Source of the DNA: Nyssa sinensis
Lineage: Eukaryota; Streptophyta; Magnoliopsida; Cornales; Nyssaceae
DNA: 64,000 nt
Assembly: GCA_008638375.1 (NCBI GenBank)
Contig: CM018038.1
Span: 32,843,169 to 32,907,168, forward strand
Reading direction: 5' to 3'
Of this stretch, positions 25,045-36,838 are shown in pieces. The notes below the pieces were generated by a model that was not told where the DNA came from, did no database searches, and saw only the letters and a list, made by a program, of their open reading frames with translations. How positions within the stretch are numbered: position 1 is the stretch's first letter; each line of letters begins with the position of its first letter. Both the position numbers and the translations under genes were made by a program.

Positions 25045-25560
25045 CACCACAACAAAAGAGGACTTCAGCAACGATTCTGATTTGCCGCTAAAGGTTGAAA
25101 AAAAACCGTTGCTAATTATATTTGTAGCACTTTCTCATTTTGGACGCCAATGCCTCCCTCATAAATTTTTTGTGAAAGTTTACTAAATGCCGCAAGTTTT
25201 TGTGGCAGTTTGATTTGCCTTTAAAATAAAAAGTGGCGTTTGATGAAACCTGAAATTGTTGTGCCATTTCTAGAACTATTTGTTGCATCATTTCTATAAC
25301 TATCACGAAAAGCATTTGATTACGTGGCAATTGTTAAACCGCTGCAAATAATTTTGTGGTGTTTATCATTTGTAACAATTATTTATCGCCATTAAAAAGT
25401 GGCAAAAAATCTACAACCGCTGCTAAAAGTATTTTATTTTGTGGCAATTGTTCAACCGCCGCAAAACAAATTGTGGCATTTATCATTTGTGACAAATATT
25501 TACCACATAAAATATGGGAAAAATTTGCAGTTAATATACACCTAATTGTAGGAATGATCG
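25045..25560. mobile_element. CACTA-like (En/Spm) transposon terminus remnant
   Basis: The left edge caccacaacaaaagaggac (25045) resembles a CACTA terminus with one changed base. Inside is a dense set of subterminal repeats in both orientations: accgctgcaa, accgccgcaaa, gtggcaattgtt and gtggcrttt occur at about 25085-25500, as expected for the transposase-binding region of this superfamily. No transposase frame is present and a right end could not be fixed (attgtagga near 25548 is a candidate). Superfamily assignment is inference. Confidence 0.5.
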
Positions 25561-25926
25561 CTTGAAAGAAACTTTTTAAATTTATTTTAACATATTTCTA
25601 TAAAATTTCAAATACATTCACTAATTTAAGTGCACTAAACATTCAATACATCAATTCAAATACTAGATATCTTATACCAAAACTCATTCATTCATATAGA
25701 ACTAAATTAAAATCTCATTCTACATCATCAACTCAAATCCAAATTAATATCCATACAAGTAAAATTCAAGCTAGATAAACTCCCAATATCTAAATTAATA
25801 TAAGCCAAAAAATAGAGTAAGTCCCAAATAAATATGAAACAATACAAAAAGTTGCCTAACCCAATAACCTAGTCAAAATTTATATAGTAACTAATATACC
25901 ATAATTTGATTACCGTATTCAGGGCG
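25561..25926. other. AT-rich noncoding DNA, nothing recognised
   Basis: No coding or repeat boundary could be supported between the CACTA-like remnant and the gypsy LTR. Confidence 0.45.
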
Positions 25927-26349
25927 TGACATGTGTCCATAGTGAGCTCTTCAAGTTATAGATCATGAGAGGGGTTTTTCATCCAAGTCAAGCCAAGCAC
26001 GGAGGATTTAGAGGTAATAGGTTCAAAACTTATCAACGCCCTCCACAAGCTACCGGCCTTAGAATAAAGAAACAGAGTTATACGTGAAAACTATTATTTT
26101 CGGATATCCTCAAATCCCTACTTTTATGGCTCCTACTCCTACTTAACTTAGGACATCTACAGCCTATAAATAAAGCCATAAGGTACGCTTTCAATTTATA
26201 TTGAATTCTTCTCTTAAATTACAATCTCTTTTCTTTACTAACTTTATCATTGAAATGGCTACCACCGTAGTCTTCCCGGTGAGCCCTTGACCTCAAGTTC
26301 TTGACAGTTAGTTCAGGAGAGGAAGCCTTCAATCCAGAAAAGAGCAACA
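25927..26349 (+). repeat. 5' LTR of the Tat-like gypsy element, with primer-binding site
   Basis: The LTR probably starts at TGACATG (25927) and ends CA at 26349. TATA-like CCTATAAATAAAGCC lies at about 26162-26176. A few bases after the end, tttggcgcttgctgtgggaac (about 26354) is a worn form of the TGGCGCC-type primer site used by Tat elements. No 3' LTR is present for comparison, so the left boundary is approximate. Confidence 0.6.
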
Positions 26350-26596
26350 TCAGTTTGGCGCTTGCTGTGGGAACGACGATCGTTCTCATTATTTTTCATC
26401 AAAAAAACCTATTTTCTTCTCTCAAAGAAACGATGGCTCACAACCTTTGTCCTACAAAGAATTCTTAAAACCCTCAAAATCAGCTTCCTACTAGAAGAAG
26501 AAGGGGACAAATACTTGTTCAGTCTGCAACTGTAACTTGATCGGATTTAACGACAGTCCGATTAGATGCAAAAATAACTTACAACCATGTCACAAG

Positions 26597-27838
26597 TGTT
26601 AGGATGTGTGCCCTCGTATCCAAGACATTTTATTGTTATTTAATAGATTTGATTTATTATTGAGTTTCATATTACCATATGTTTGGATGTTGTTTTATAT
26701 CATGAGATGATTAGTCCTTCAATTGTCATTAGGAGTGGTTCATGTGTATAAATGAGATTTATACACAGGAGATATGAACTGCTTATATAGGCAATTCTAA
26801 AATTGTTTCGCGGCTATTGATAAGACTGAATATCTTATCTATAAAGCTGTAATACAGTTAATCTTTATGCGATAATGTGGTTTATCTCAACCATAAAAAT
26901 AGTGGACTATAGGTTATTGTATTAGTGTATTGGGAATACACTAAACTATATCACTATAAGAAACGCATTATTTGGAACTGTCACCTTTAATAAGTTTCTT
27001 ATTCACTATTCGTAGTAAGCTCTTAATCCTGAGAGGATAGTAAACTCAAGTTCTAAATAATGATGACTTTGACTTATCAATGAGTGAGGTCTTTTAGATC
27101 AACACTTCGGTATCTTAAGAAGTCATTATTTAGACTGTGGGAACATATATTTTCAAGATGGAATCTACATTCTATATATTAGAGAGATAGATATCACCTT
27201 TGTGCTAATTCAATGGATTAATCACTTAAAATCCGAATTCGATCTTTTCAGTAAATTGTTTAGTGAAATGATGACCAATTGCAAGTGATTAATAATTATT
27301 GAATTAGGTTCTTAAAATAATTAGAGAATTAATTTGACAGTATAATCCTGATTATTAATATTCATATAGAGGGCCCAACTGTACAAGTATAGTATATATG
27401 GATTTACTCTATTCTACTAAGTTGGAGTGCAATTTCAATTATATAGTGGAGTTAATTAAAATTAATTATGAGATAATTAAGATTTAACTGATTAATTAGA
27501 AACTAACTTAGTGGGACCCACTAGATCCCTTCTTTTGCCCTAATTAGGCTAAGCCCTATATATATGATATGTAAGGAGCCGTTTATCAAGAAGTTTTTAT
27601 GCTAGACAAAAATAAAAGACAACCCACTCTCTTTGCGATACGATTTGCCTAAGGGAATAGAGGAGAAGACCTAGAGGAGAAAAAGAATGAAGATTGTATT
27701 AATTTTTTCAAGAAGTCTTCTTCAACAATCAAGAACAAGAAAATTATAACCTCTCTTTTCAAGATTGTATGATTCATGTAAAGAAAAATATCCAAATAGA
27801 TTTTTGAAATCGCTTCCACTGTGGTAACAAACCCAACA
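26597..27838 (+). repeat. Solo LTR (1,242 bp) inside the Tat-like gag
   Basis: The unit starts TGTTAGGATG and ends ACCCAACA. It is flanked by ACAAG (26592-26596) and ACAAA (27839-27843), a 5-bp target duplication with one mismatch. The Tat-like leader/gag sequence resumes on both sides. No primer site, coding region or second LTR is present, so it is best read as a solo LTR left by recombination. A TATA-like ccctatatatatga occurs near 27550. The TGTTAGG start suggests copia, but this is not certain. Confidence 0.75.
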
Positions 27839-27843
27839 ACAAA

Positions 27844-29360
27844 CTTTGGCTTCACCAGCTCAAAACCAACAGAACAATCCTCTTTCCCTTACTAACAATG
27901 TTCACGAAGGACCTCAGCCTCCTACCACTGTCACGGGTGGAGGACCCCACAATGAGGAGTTACCTAATGTGCAACTGATTCACCTCTATAGGGGACCGAT
28001 TCCCAATCGTCAACAACAATGGGGAGAGGAATATCGACGTTCCATCCTACCGTCCATTACCAGAGTAAGACGAGAATACCAATCCCAACGGTCTCTAAAG
28101 ATAATCCAGCGCAACAATGATGCAGCCTCCCTAAGGTTCCACGTCCACTAATCTTGGGAGAGCAGCACCCCTCTGTTGCTACTAGACAAATTTCCCTCAT
28201 AGATCTAGGACCCGGAAGCACAGGACAAGATCAACAATAGGTGTCAATCGCACCACAAAACCTGCCCAAAGCCACTTAGAGGGTAGAGGAGATACCAGAC
28301 TCTCAAAATCAGACGATCTCAACCAAGGGATTCGACATCCCTCCAAAACAAGACGAGCTGGGTAAATTGCTCAGTAAGTTCTCCACGTCGTTCACCTCTA
28401 CTACAATGATAAATGAGCGACCTAAGAAATTTTTTGTCCTAAAATTCACTCTCTATGACGGGTTTGAGGACCCTAAAAACCACCTATCTCATTATCAACA
28501 TACAATGGCCCTATACGGGGCTACAAATTCCTTCATGTGTCGAACTTTTGTCACCAATCTAAAGGGTACCGCCCTTAAATGGTTTCACAATCTTCCCCAA
28601 AAATCGATCAGCAACTTTTATTAGCTTAGTAAGCTATTCCTTGACCGTTTCTTAACAAGCAGGAAATTGAAAAGAGGGCCAGGGTTCTTGTTGACTTTAA
28701 AGCAAGCAAATGGGGAATCACTTCGGTAGTACATAACTTATTTCAACACAGAACTCACAGAGATAACCGATTGTAATTCGAGTTTCTTGATGGCCACCCT
28801 CATTTCAGGCCTTGGGCTTGGACACTTTCACGATTATTTAACCAAGAATCCCTTTGTCGATATGACAACCCTCATGAAAAGAGCACGGAAGTATATTAAT
28901 CTCAAAGATACGAAAGCATCCTTCTGAAAATCTAAAGAACAAGCTTAGAAGTATGAGTAAGTTTAGAAGAGGGATAACAACGCCAATAAAAAGAGGACCA
29001 AGAGTCCCGACAAGAGAGCAACACCAAGAGTCTAGAACAACTTTGGCTCTAGAAGGTACGAAACTTATACCCCATTAAATGTTTCTCTCACCTATATACT
29101 CCAACAAGTCCAAACTTAGTGAAAACTTGAGGTGGCTGGAACCACTAAAAGCCCACCCCAACTCGAGGAATCAAAACAAATATTGTGACTTCCATAAAGA
29201 GTAAGAGCACACGACCGAGGAGTGCAGAGCTCTGAAGTAGGAGATAGAGCATCTTATCAAGAGAGGACAGCTGAGAGAATTCTTTCACCAAGATAGGAGA
29301 TAGAACCCCTATGACGAAAGACCCCCTCAAAGGAGGCCAGTGCAAAGGCTTGAATAGAGG
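27844..29360 (+). pseudogene. Tat-like gypsy gag, broken
   Basis: The N-terminal part is low-complexity and polar (27846-28151). The capsid core is clear at 28367-28624: KFTLYDGFEDPKNHLSHY, ALYGATNSFMCRTF and LKGTALKWFHNLP. It continues after a stop with LSKLFLDRFLTSRKLKR and LISGLGLGHFHDYL. A nucleocapsid-like tail around 29180-29280 resembles the family's HTTEECRALK...HLIKRGQL block. Several stops and shifts break the frame. Confidence 0.85.
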
Positions 29361-29559
29361 GAAGTTCGGAATGATTCACATCAGCAAAATAATCAAGTCA
29401 CCTTCGTGCTCCATGCTAATAATGAGATAACAAGGATGCCTAACTAGGCCAAGAAAAGATATACTCGAGAAGCAAAGTCATTCAGATCTTGGCTATTGAG
29501 AAAAAAGATGAAGTCAGAACCTTAGATCTAGTTCTCTATACTAGACCTTATTGGAATAC

Positions 29560-29910
29560 ACTGTCCCCACATTGATGCTCTCGTCATCTCACTCAAAATT
29601 ACTAATTCTGAGATCAGAGGGGTCCTCATAGACACTAGGAGCTCTACCAACGTGCTATTCTATAAGCCCTTCAAACATATGAAACTCGATTAAGAGGATA
29701 TCAGAGCAATTGTCACTATAATGGCAGGATTCAATGGAAACCTCGGCTTCCCAATGGACAGAATTGATCTACCAACCATGGTAGGAGAATGAGAAGAATA
29801 GAAGACCCTGATCTCTGAATTCATGGTCCTAGATGCCAAATCTCGTTATAACATCATTATTGGAAGGCCTTGGATCTATCAAATGGGGGAAGTTACCTCA
29901 ACCCTCCATT
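29560..29910 (+). pseudogene. Tat-like aspartic protease with altered active site
   Basis: The frame near 29600-29690 reads IRGVLIDTRSSTNVLFYKPF. In active enzymes the catalytic triplet is DTG or DSG; here the glycine is arginine. The flap and C-terminal region follow (MAGFNGNLGFPMDRI and FMVLDAKSRYNIIIGRPW at about 29717-29880), the latter being the conserved hydrophobic-hydrophobic-GR block. The altered glycine would prevent normal folding of the active site. Confidence 0.82.
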
Positions 29911-30279
29911 AGTGCCTTAAATATATTCATAAAGATAAGGTGCTCATTATTAAAGGTTGTCAGCCCACTGCACGGGAATGTCACGTCCTCACACTAAAAA
30001 AGAGACCTTCCAAATAGAAATTACATACCCTCATAAGGGGGAAGACTCTTCATCTCCAGAGCTTCACGAGGATGAAGAATGTCCTTCCGAGATTGACGAG
30101 CCACTAAGTCCAAAAGAAAGGGACAACATGGTCAAACCAATAGAGGAAGCCCATCAAAGTACTCGTCAGCACTAAAGAAGAAGGAAAGTACTTACACATA
30201 GGCTCAACTCTATCTCTTTCTGAGTAAGAAGAGATCGTTAAGTTCTCAAAAGTTAACCTTTCGGTATTTGTTTGGGGGT

Positions 30280-31060
30280 CCATAGATATAAAGGGAATAG
30301 ATCCTAACTTCATTTCTCACAAGCTGATGACAGATCCAAACCATCCTCCAATAAGACAGAAAATGAGGACATTTGCCCTAGAACGTCTCAAGATCATCAA
30401 TGAGGAAGTCCATAGGTTGCTTGATGCTGGAGTGATAAGAGAGGTGTTCTACCCCGAGTGGCTTGCCAATATAGTTCTTGCAAAGAAGAAGAACCAAAAA
30501 TGGAGAGTTTGCGTCGACTATACTAACCTCAATAAAGCTTCTCCTAAAAACAGCTTTCATCTTCCTAGAATTGATCAACTCATTGATGCTACAGCAAGTC
30601 ACGAACTCATGAGCTTACTAGACGCGTACTCTGGGTATAATCAAATCCAAATGTATCCTTTAGACTAGGAGAAAATAGCCTTCATATCAGAACGAGGCCT
30701 CTATTGTTATAAAATAATGTTATTCAATCTAAAGAATGTTTGACCACATATCAAAGGCTTATGAACAAAATATTTGGCCTCAAGATCGAAGATAGAATGG
30801 AGGTCTACATCGACGATATGCTCGTAAAAAATGTTCAAAAAACTGACCACATTCAGCATTTATCCTAAACATGCGACATCCTAAAGGAGCACATAATGAA
30901 ACTTAATCTATCAAAATGTACCTTTGGGAATATAAAGGAAAGATTCTTGGGTTTCCTGGTTTCCCAAAGAGGAATTGAAGCAGATCCTACCTAGATCAAG
31001 GCTCTGACTGATCTGGAATCCCCTAGAGCTAAGAAAGATATTCAGGGCTAAATGGAATGA
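30280..31060 (+). pseudogene. Tat-like reverse transcriptase
   Basis: The open frame 30327-30668 carries RQKMRTFALERLKIINEEV, WLANIVLAKKKNQKWRVCVD, YTNLNKASPKNSFHLPRIDQ and LLDAYSGYNQI, all classic gypsy RT blocks. It stops where PLDQ is expected. A shift later gives EVYIDDMLVK at about 30800-30830 (catalytic YIDD intact), then LNLSKCTFGN and FLGFLVSQRGIEADPT. The thumb region fades near 31060. Confidence 0.9.
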
Positions 31061-31199
31061 TAGTAGCACTGAATAAGTTTGTCTCTAAATCAACAAATCG
31101 GTACCTCCCGTTCTTTAAAACTTTAAGGGGGAGTAAGGCCCTAGAGTAGACCTCTGAATGTGAAGAAGCCTTCTAACAACTCAAGCAGTACTTAGCTTC

Positions 31200-32060
31200 T
31201 CCCAACCTTCTTTCAAAACTAATGTCAGGACAAAGATTGCTCATGTATTAGTCATATTAGAAAGTGTGGTCAGTTCTGCGTTAATTAGAAAAGATAAAGA
31301 AGTTCAGAAGCCTGTCTTCTATGTCAATAAAACACTTCTGGACACTAAGACAAGGTATTTTGAAATTAAAAAATTGGCTCTCTCCTTAGGAGTATCTGCT
31401 CAGAAGTTCAGACCTTACTTTCAAGCACATCCTATCATAATCCCCATATCCTATCCGCTGAAATCGGTCCTTCACAAACTTGAAGTTTCAGGACGATTGG
31501 TTAAGTGGTCAGTGGAACTAGGAGAATTTGATATATCTTATGTTCCACGAACTGTTATCAAAGCTTAAGTATTAGCATACTTCGTAGCTGAATTTACTAG
31601 AACACAGCATCCAAAAGCCCAAACCTCTACTAACATTTCGTCATGGTTACTTTACACCGATGGTTCTTCTACAAATAAGAGCCCTAGAGTAGATATAATA
31701 CTTCAGTCCCCTGATGGGATCATAATTGAAAAAGCCATCAGTTTTGGATTTAGAGCCTCTAACAACGAAGTTGAATATAAAGCACTTATCCTCAGATTAA
31801 AATTAGCTTTGGAATATGAAACTCTAAACCTCGACGTATTTTCTGACTCTCAGCTTGTAGTCAGTCAAGTTCTGAAAGAATATTCCACCAAAGATAGAAG
31901 ATTGGAAAGGTTTTTAAAGTTGGTGGAATCGTTAAAGCAATCTTTCCAAAAATTCACTATTTAGAAGATTGAAAGAAATAAAAATTCCAAGGCAGACGCA
32001 TTAGCAAATATGGCCTCCCATTTCAGGCCAAAAAGAGATTTTATGGTAAAAATATCCTAT
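31200..32060 (+). pseudogene. Tat-like RNase H and second RNase H domain
   Basis: The first RNase H segment, 31266-31568, reads KPVFYVNKTLLDTKTRYFEI, LALSLGVSAQKFRPYF and LGEFDISYVPRTVIKA. The second, at about 31640-32040, carries LYTDGSSTNKSP, ILQSPDGIIIEKAI, NNEVEYKALI and FSDSQLVVSQV, ending SKADALANMASH. Two consecutive RNase H domains are known for the Tat lineage. One stop (31566) and scattered others interrupt them. Confidence 0.85.
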
Positions 32061-32229
32061 CAATTAAAGCCCAGCATTGAAGTGTCACAAACTCTCTAAA
32101 TTTTAGAACAATTTCTGAATTAGATGACTCACATTATCAAATTCCTAACAAAATGATCCCTCACATAGGACAAAAATTATGTAGAAGAATTCGAATCAAG
32201 GCAGGTCGGTATTTAATCTTCTAAAAAAC

Positions 32230-32985
32230 TTTACCAAAGGTCTTACACACAGCCCCTCGTACGGTGCTTGACTCCAGAAAAGGCCCACTATTTTCTAGTT
32301 GAGATAATAAGGGGATATGTGGCAACCATAAAAGTGGAAGAACTATAGCCCATCGGGCATTGACTTAGGGCTATTACTAGCCCAAGATTCTAAAATAAGC
32401 TAAGGAATATATTCGGAAGTGTGACAAATGTCAGCGTTTTACTTCTTACCAACATTAACCTTAGCATAAACTCATCCATATTGCACGTCCTTGGCCCTTC
32501 ACCCAATAGAGAATGGATATCATAGGACCATTTCCAAAAGCCTATCAAAATAGAAGATTCCTACTAGTCGTTGTTGACCACTTCTCCAAGTGGGTATAAG
32601 CTAAACCACTAACCCATATTACTGATGTCGAAGTAAAGAACTTCACATGGAGGAACGTTGTACATAGGTTCGGCATACTTAAAGTTATTATTTCAGATAA
32701 TGGGAAACAGTTTACAAGAAAAGTATTCAGGAAGTTTTGTGAAGGCCTCTATATTAGCCACCACTTCTCGTCTCCAAGGCATCTTCAGGCTAATGGGCAA
32801 ACCGATGTCACCAATCATACTATCTCAAGGCCATAAAGAGAAATTTAGAAGAAGCCAAGGAAATATGGGTCCAAAAACTCCCTAGGGTGCCCCGGGCCTA
32901 CCGAACTACTAAAAGAATCCCGACTACGGAAACACCATTCTCACTTGCCTTAAAATAGACCTCTTTGATCAAGAAACCAATGGCC
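32230..32985 (+). pseudogene. Tat-like integrase, broken and truncated
   Basis: Traceable blocks are CDKCQRFTSYQH (zinc-binding half, about 32420), MDIIGPFPKAYQNRRFLLVV (first aspartate, about 32515), IISDNGKQFT (second aspartate, about 32690) and HLQANGQTDVTNHTI (about 32780). The expected glutamate of the last block reads aspartate. ETPFSLA follows near 32935. The frame changes at least twice. Coding similarity ends by 32985, where the next LTR begins. Confidence 0.85.
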
Positions 32986-35900
32986 AAAAGAGAAGCAAAA
33001 TAATAGTTAAGAAAAACTAGATCAAGAAAATAAAAACTACAAAATAACAAGACCTCGATTTATGAAATCAACACAAGAAGAAAATATATAAATAATATAA
33101 GTACATGAGAAGAAAAATAAAATTAATACAAAAATAAAAATAAAATTCAAGTGCAAAGGCCTAACTAAAGGCAAATAAAAAATAAAAGAAGGAAAATAGG
33201 CCAAAAGTGTTGGCCCAAAGTCTTGATCCCAAGACCAAAAAGAGGGAGAGAACTTATACCCAAAAATATAGCCAACTTGGCTACAACAATTTTGTGCTAT
33301 ATATCTCACAAGATATATATATATATATATAACCCAAATAAAATCCTATTGCACCACCTTCACACCCAATTAGAATACATACAACACCTTATCAATATAT
33401 ATATATATGTGTGTGTGTGTGATATTGCGTGGGTTAAGAAATCAGAAGTGTGTGCATGTGTATGTGCGGCTAAAGAGAGAGAGATAATTATAGAAAGAGA
33501 GAGATTGAGAAGGAAGGAGAAGAAAAAGAAAGATAAGAGAGGGAGAAGAAGAAAGAGCTTGCATGCAAGCATGGATCAAGGCACAAGGAGGCCTAGAGAA
33601 TTCAGCAGCAAATAATAGAAAGAGAAGAGGCTCGCCAAATGAGGTAAGACCCCTAGAAACCTAAGCTTTCTCTCTTTAAAATTTCTATGTAGGAACTCAC
33701 TGTAAGAGGCCCAACTCGAGTTGTATGTGCATGAAATGATATATAGATATATATATATATATATATATGCATGATATACGTAAATAAACAAGTAAAATAG
33801 AGTCAGAATACCCCAAAAATAGAAATCTACCATTGTTGGACCACTTTGAAGGTGGGTCTGATTCGACCAAAGGGAAACCAAGTCCTATCACTTAGGATTT
33901 AAACTAGGTGTCCCAAAGATCTCAAAACACCAAGCCTCTTTGAAAATGGATAAAAAAAATTAGAGAGATAGATCAATTTATAGGTCATGACCCAAGAATC
34001 CGACTTCATGAGTCAAGTACCAAGCTTGATTCTTAGAACGGGGCTTTAAAGCCACTATAATGAGGATCACGATAAGCTAAGAACCATGGATTTTCATGGA
34101 GTAACGGGCATGAACAAAGCCACTATTCAAAACAACCATGAAACTTCAATGGAGCTTTCAAGCTCACTTCAACCCCTCAAACCAATGCCAAAAGACTCAC
34201 CTAACTCTCATAAACGTATTGGAATAAAAAATAGAGAAAATGGACACTTGGAGACTCACGAAATAGGGTCTAAAATTCCAAGGGTTTCAAATGAACAGTG
34301 GTTGTCGTGTTGAGGAAGACGACACTGTTCGGGTCGAGTCGAGTCTGGATCCAGGTCGGGTTAGAACAGACCTAGGCGCAGAAATGGATAAGTTGAACAG
34401 TGTCGTTTTGGGCATTAGGGTTTTAAAAATAAAAAATGAATTTGGTCTATTTGGCTATGCGGTTAGAGGCCCTGATTTGATAACCCATACAAGATTGGGA
34501 TATCTTATCCCTGTTTCGCCCCTTGTCTACTGTTTGGCTATTGGAAAATCAGAAAAATAAAAGGGAGCCATAGCTCCTCAGACTCAACCCACGAACCTCT
34601 CACACTTGAAGAACCTAAAGGCCACGTGTGTGCCACTGTGCCACCGTGGCACTTGCATTATAAATTGAATAATATGAAAATATATTATTAAATAAAATAA
34701 TTTAATTAATTTAATTATGGTAAAATGTTCCATTACTTAAATAAAATAAATGGGTAGTGTATTTTGAATTTTTTCGATGTTATGGACCCAATGATGAGGT
34801 TCATTTTATGAGATAGAATCCCAAAAATTAAGACACGTAAGATATAAAAATTATCATTTTACCCTTAATGATGCCCAAAGCCAAATGGAAGTCCGAGAGG
34901 GTCTAAATTGACTTTCTCTGACATTCTTAACCCAATGACGAGGTCCACATTATCAAATTAAGTACTAAAGAATGAGATACATGAAAATACAAATTTATTA
35001 AATTACTCCTAAGAGTCCGACTTGACTACGAATAGTTTGATTTAAAGGAAATAAGGCCTATCCTAGGAAATTAGGATTCACTCGGTCTAAGAATAAATTA
35101 AGAACACCAAATAGGTGGTGGTTTAAGTTAAATGTGGAATTAATTAGATTGTTCATAAATTATTCTTAAGAACTACAAAGGAAAGGGAAAGACACACCAG
35201 TAGCGCCAACCCCGAGAATCAAGGTGAGTAAACCTATACTTTGAAGTGTAGATTTTAACTCGATGATTCCTGAAGTGTTTTAAGTTCAAAATTCATGTAT
35301 TTACATGACTCATGACTCAACTGTGTTATTGCTTCCATTTTTAAAGACTATATTGACATGCAAGTGAGCTTGTTTAATTGTTGATTGTTTGTAAGTTCGT
35401 GCCGCATCATATTTATTTTAAATTAAAAACTTGTATTAAATGTCTCTCTAAGAGTAAATGTTTTTAATTCTAGCCATTTTTTAAATATTCTTTAACAATG
35501 TGATTAAGTGTTCTAAAAGTTATGCTTCAAATGTCTTGGACATTCTGTTTTAAGTATTCTGAAAGTTATGTCTTAATGTTTCTGAATTTTATGTTTCAAG
35601 TATTCTGAAAGCTCTGTTAAACTATTTCTGAAAGTTCTATTTTAATGCTCTTGAAAAGCATCTATTTGAAAAGAAATTTTTCAAATGCTTTATGTTTGCA
35701 AACTGGTTATGCAAGATAATTGTCACGACCCGAAATCCGGCTTATGCGGATCAGGGGTTCGTGATCGACCACCGAGGCCCTTTTTTCAATCATCACGATC
35801 CTTTTTTCTTTTCCATTTAATCAAACGCAGCGGAATAAATTTTTTTTTCTATTGCGAAAGCGTTAATCAATCCTCAAGTCAACATCAGTCATCTATTTAT

Positions 35901-36319
35901 ACATTCCATAGTAATTACAAAAGTACATGATGTAATTTTTCAAGCCTGCTGATGTCATATTCGATATACAATCCACAATTACCAAAAGCAACTACATGAT
36001 GACTAGCAAAATCCTACTACAAAAGGTTTCATAGTTTATAAGCCTCCGGCTATCCTGACTGAACTTGCTATTCCCTTTCCAATATCATCACCTGAAATAT
36101 ATTGGATAAAAATCTTATAAGTTCAACAGCTCGTGAGTATTCCATAACATACCAAGGGTTTCAAAACGGCTATATAATTCAATATTGAAATGTCAATGAT
36201 CAAATATCATATGTTATCTTACTTTATAGTACAAGATAATGGTGTCAAATTCATTTTCAATAAATTCCAATTCAATGACAATTATAAATCGATATTCAAT
36301 AACATAGTTCGACAAATCA

Positions 36320-36500
36320 AAATCACAGTTCAATAATAATTTCGATGAATCATAGTTCAATAAATCATAGTTCGATGAATCATAGTTCAATAAATCTTAG
36401 TTCAATGAGTCTTGGTTCAATAAATCATAGTTCAATAACATAATTCGATAAATCATAGTTCGATAATTCAAAATCAAGGTTCAATAAATCATATTCAATC
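36320..36500. repeat. Minisatellite of about 15 bp within the solo LTR
   Basis: The unit aatcatagttcaata (with g/a variants at the last positions, and some ttcgatg forms) repeats about ten times with minor spacing changes. Confidence 0.8.
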
Positions 36501-36680
36501 ATGGTTCATATTCAATATTCATATTCAAAATCATATATTCCACTTCTATGGCCAGCAAATTAGAACCTCGCTGACTGAGATCGATAGACTAGTTAGTTCG
36601 ATATGCCGTATCAACACCGGCTCACCACAATATACCTTGTGGGAATGGTTCGATAAATCACAACCTATTCGATAGTGACC

Positions 36681-36838
36681 AATCATAGAAGAGTGTTATA
36701 TTTAAATCATCAAAATCATATCCAAAATCAATAATCATCAATAGCAGTTCAATTACTTAAATCATAGAAGAGTGTTATATTTAAAGCATCAAAATCATAT
36801 CCAAAATCAATAATCATCAATAGCAGTTCAATTACTCA
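36681..36838. repeat. Tandem duplication, two 79-bp units
   Basis: Units 36681-36759 and 36760-36838 start aatcatagaagagtgttata and differ by about two substitutions. They lie inside the solo LTR. Confidence 0.9.

Larger units (their letters stand above)
25927..32991 (+). mobile_element. Ty3/gypsy retrotransposon, Tat-like, 3'-truncated
   Basis: Order: LTR, primer site, gag, protease, reverse transcriptase, RNase H, a second RNase H-like domain, integrase. RT before integrase marks gypsy. The extra RNase H after the first, plus the DGSSTNKS and FSDSQLVV blocks, points to the Tat lineage. A 1,242-bp LTR-type insertion splits the gag region (26597-27838). Integrase is cut short near 32990 by the next gypsy LTR. 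Stops are frequent, so it is inactive. Confidence 0.9.

Noticed and set aside
33223..33615. 130-codon frame with basic C-terminus
   Set aside because: It lies in the long LTR and its composition comes from (AT)n and (GA)n runs.
36320..36500. Regular short repeats that might look like a CRISPR array
   Set aside because: The units are directly adjacent with no unique spacers, and the context is a plant LTR.
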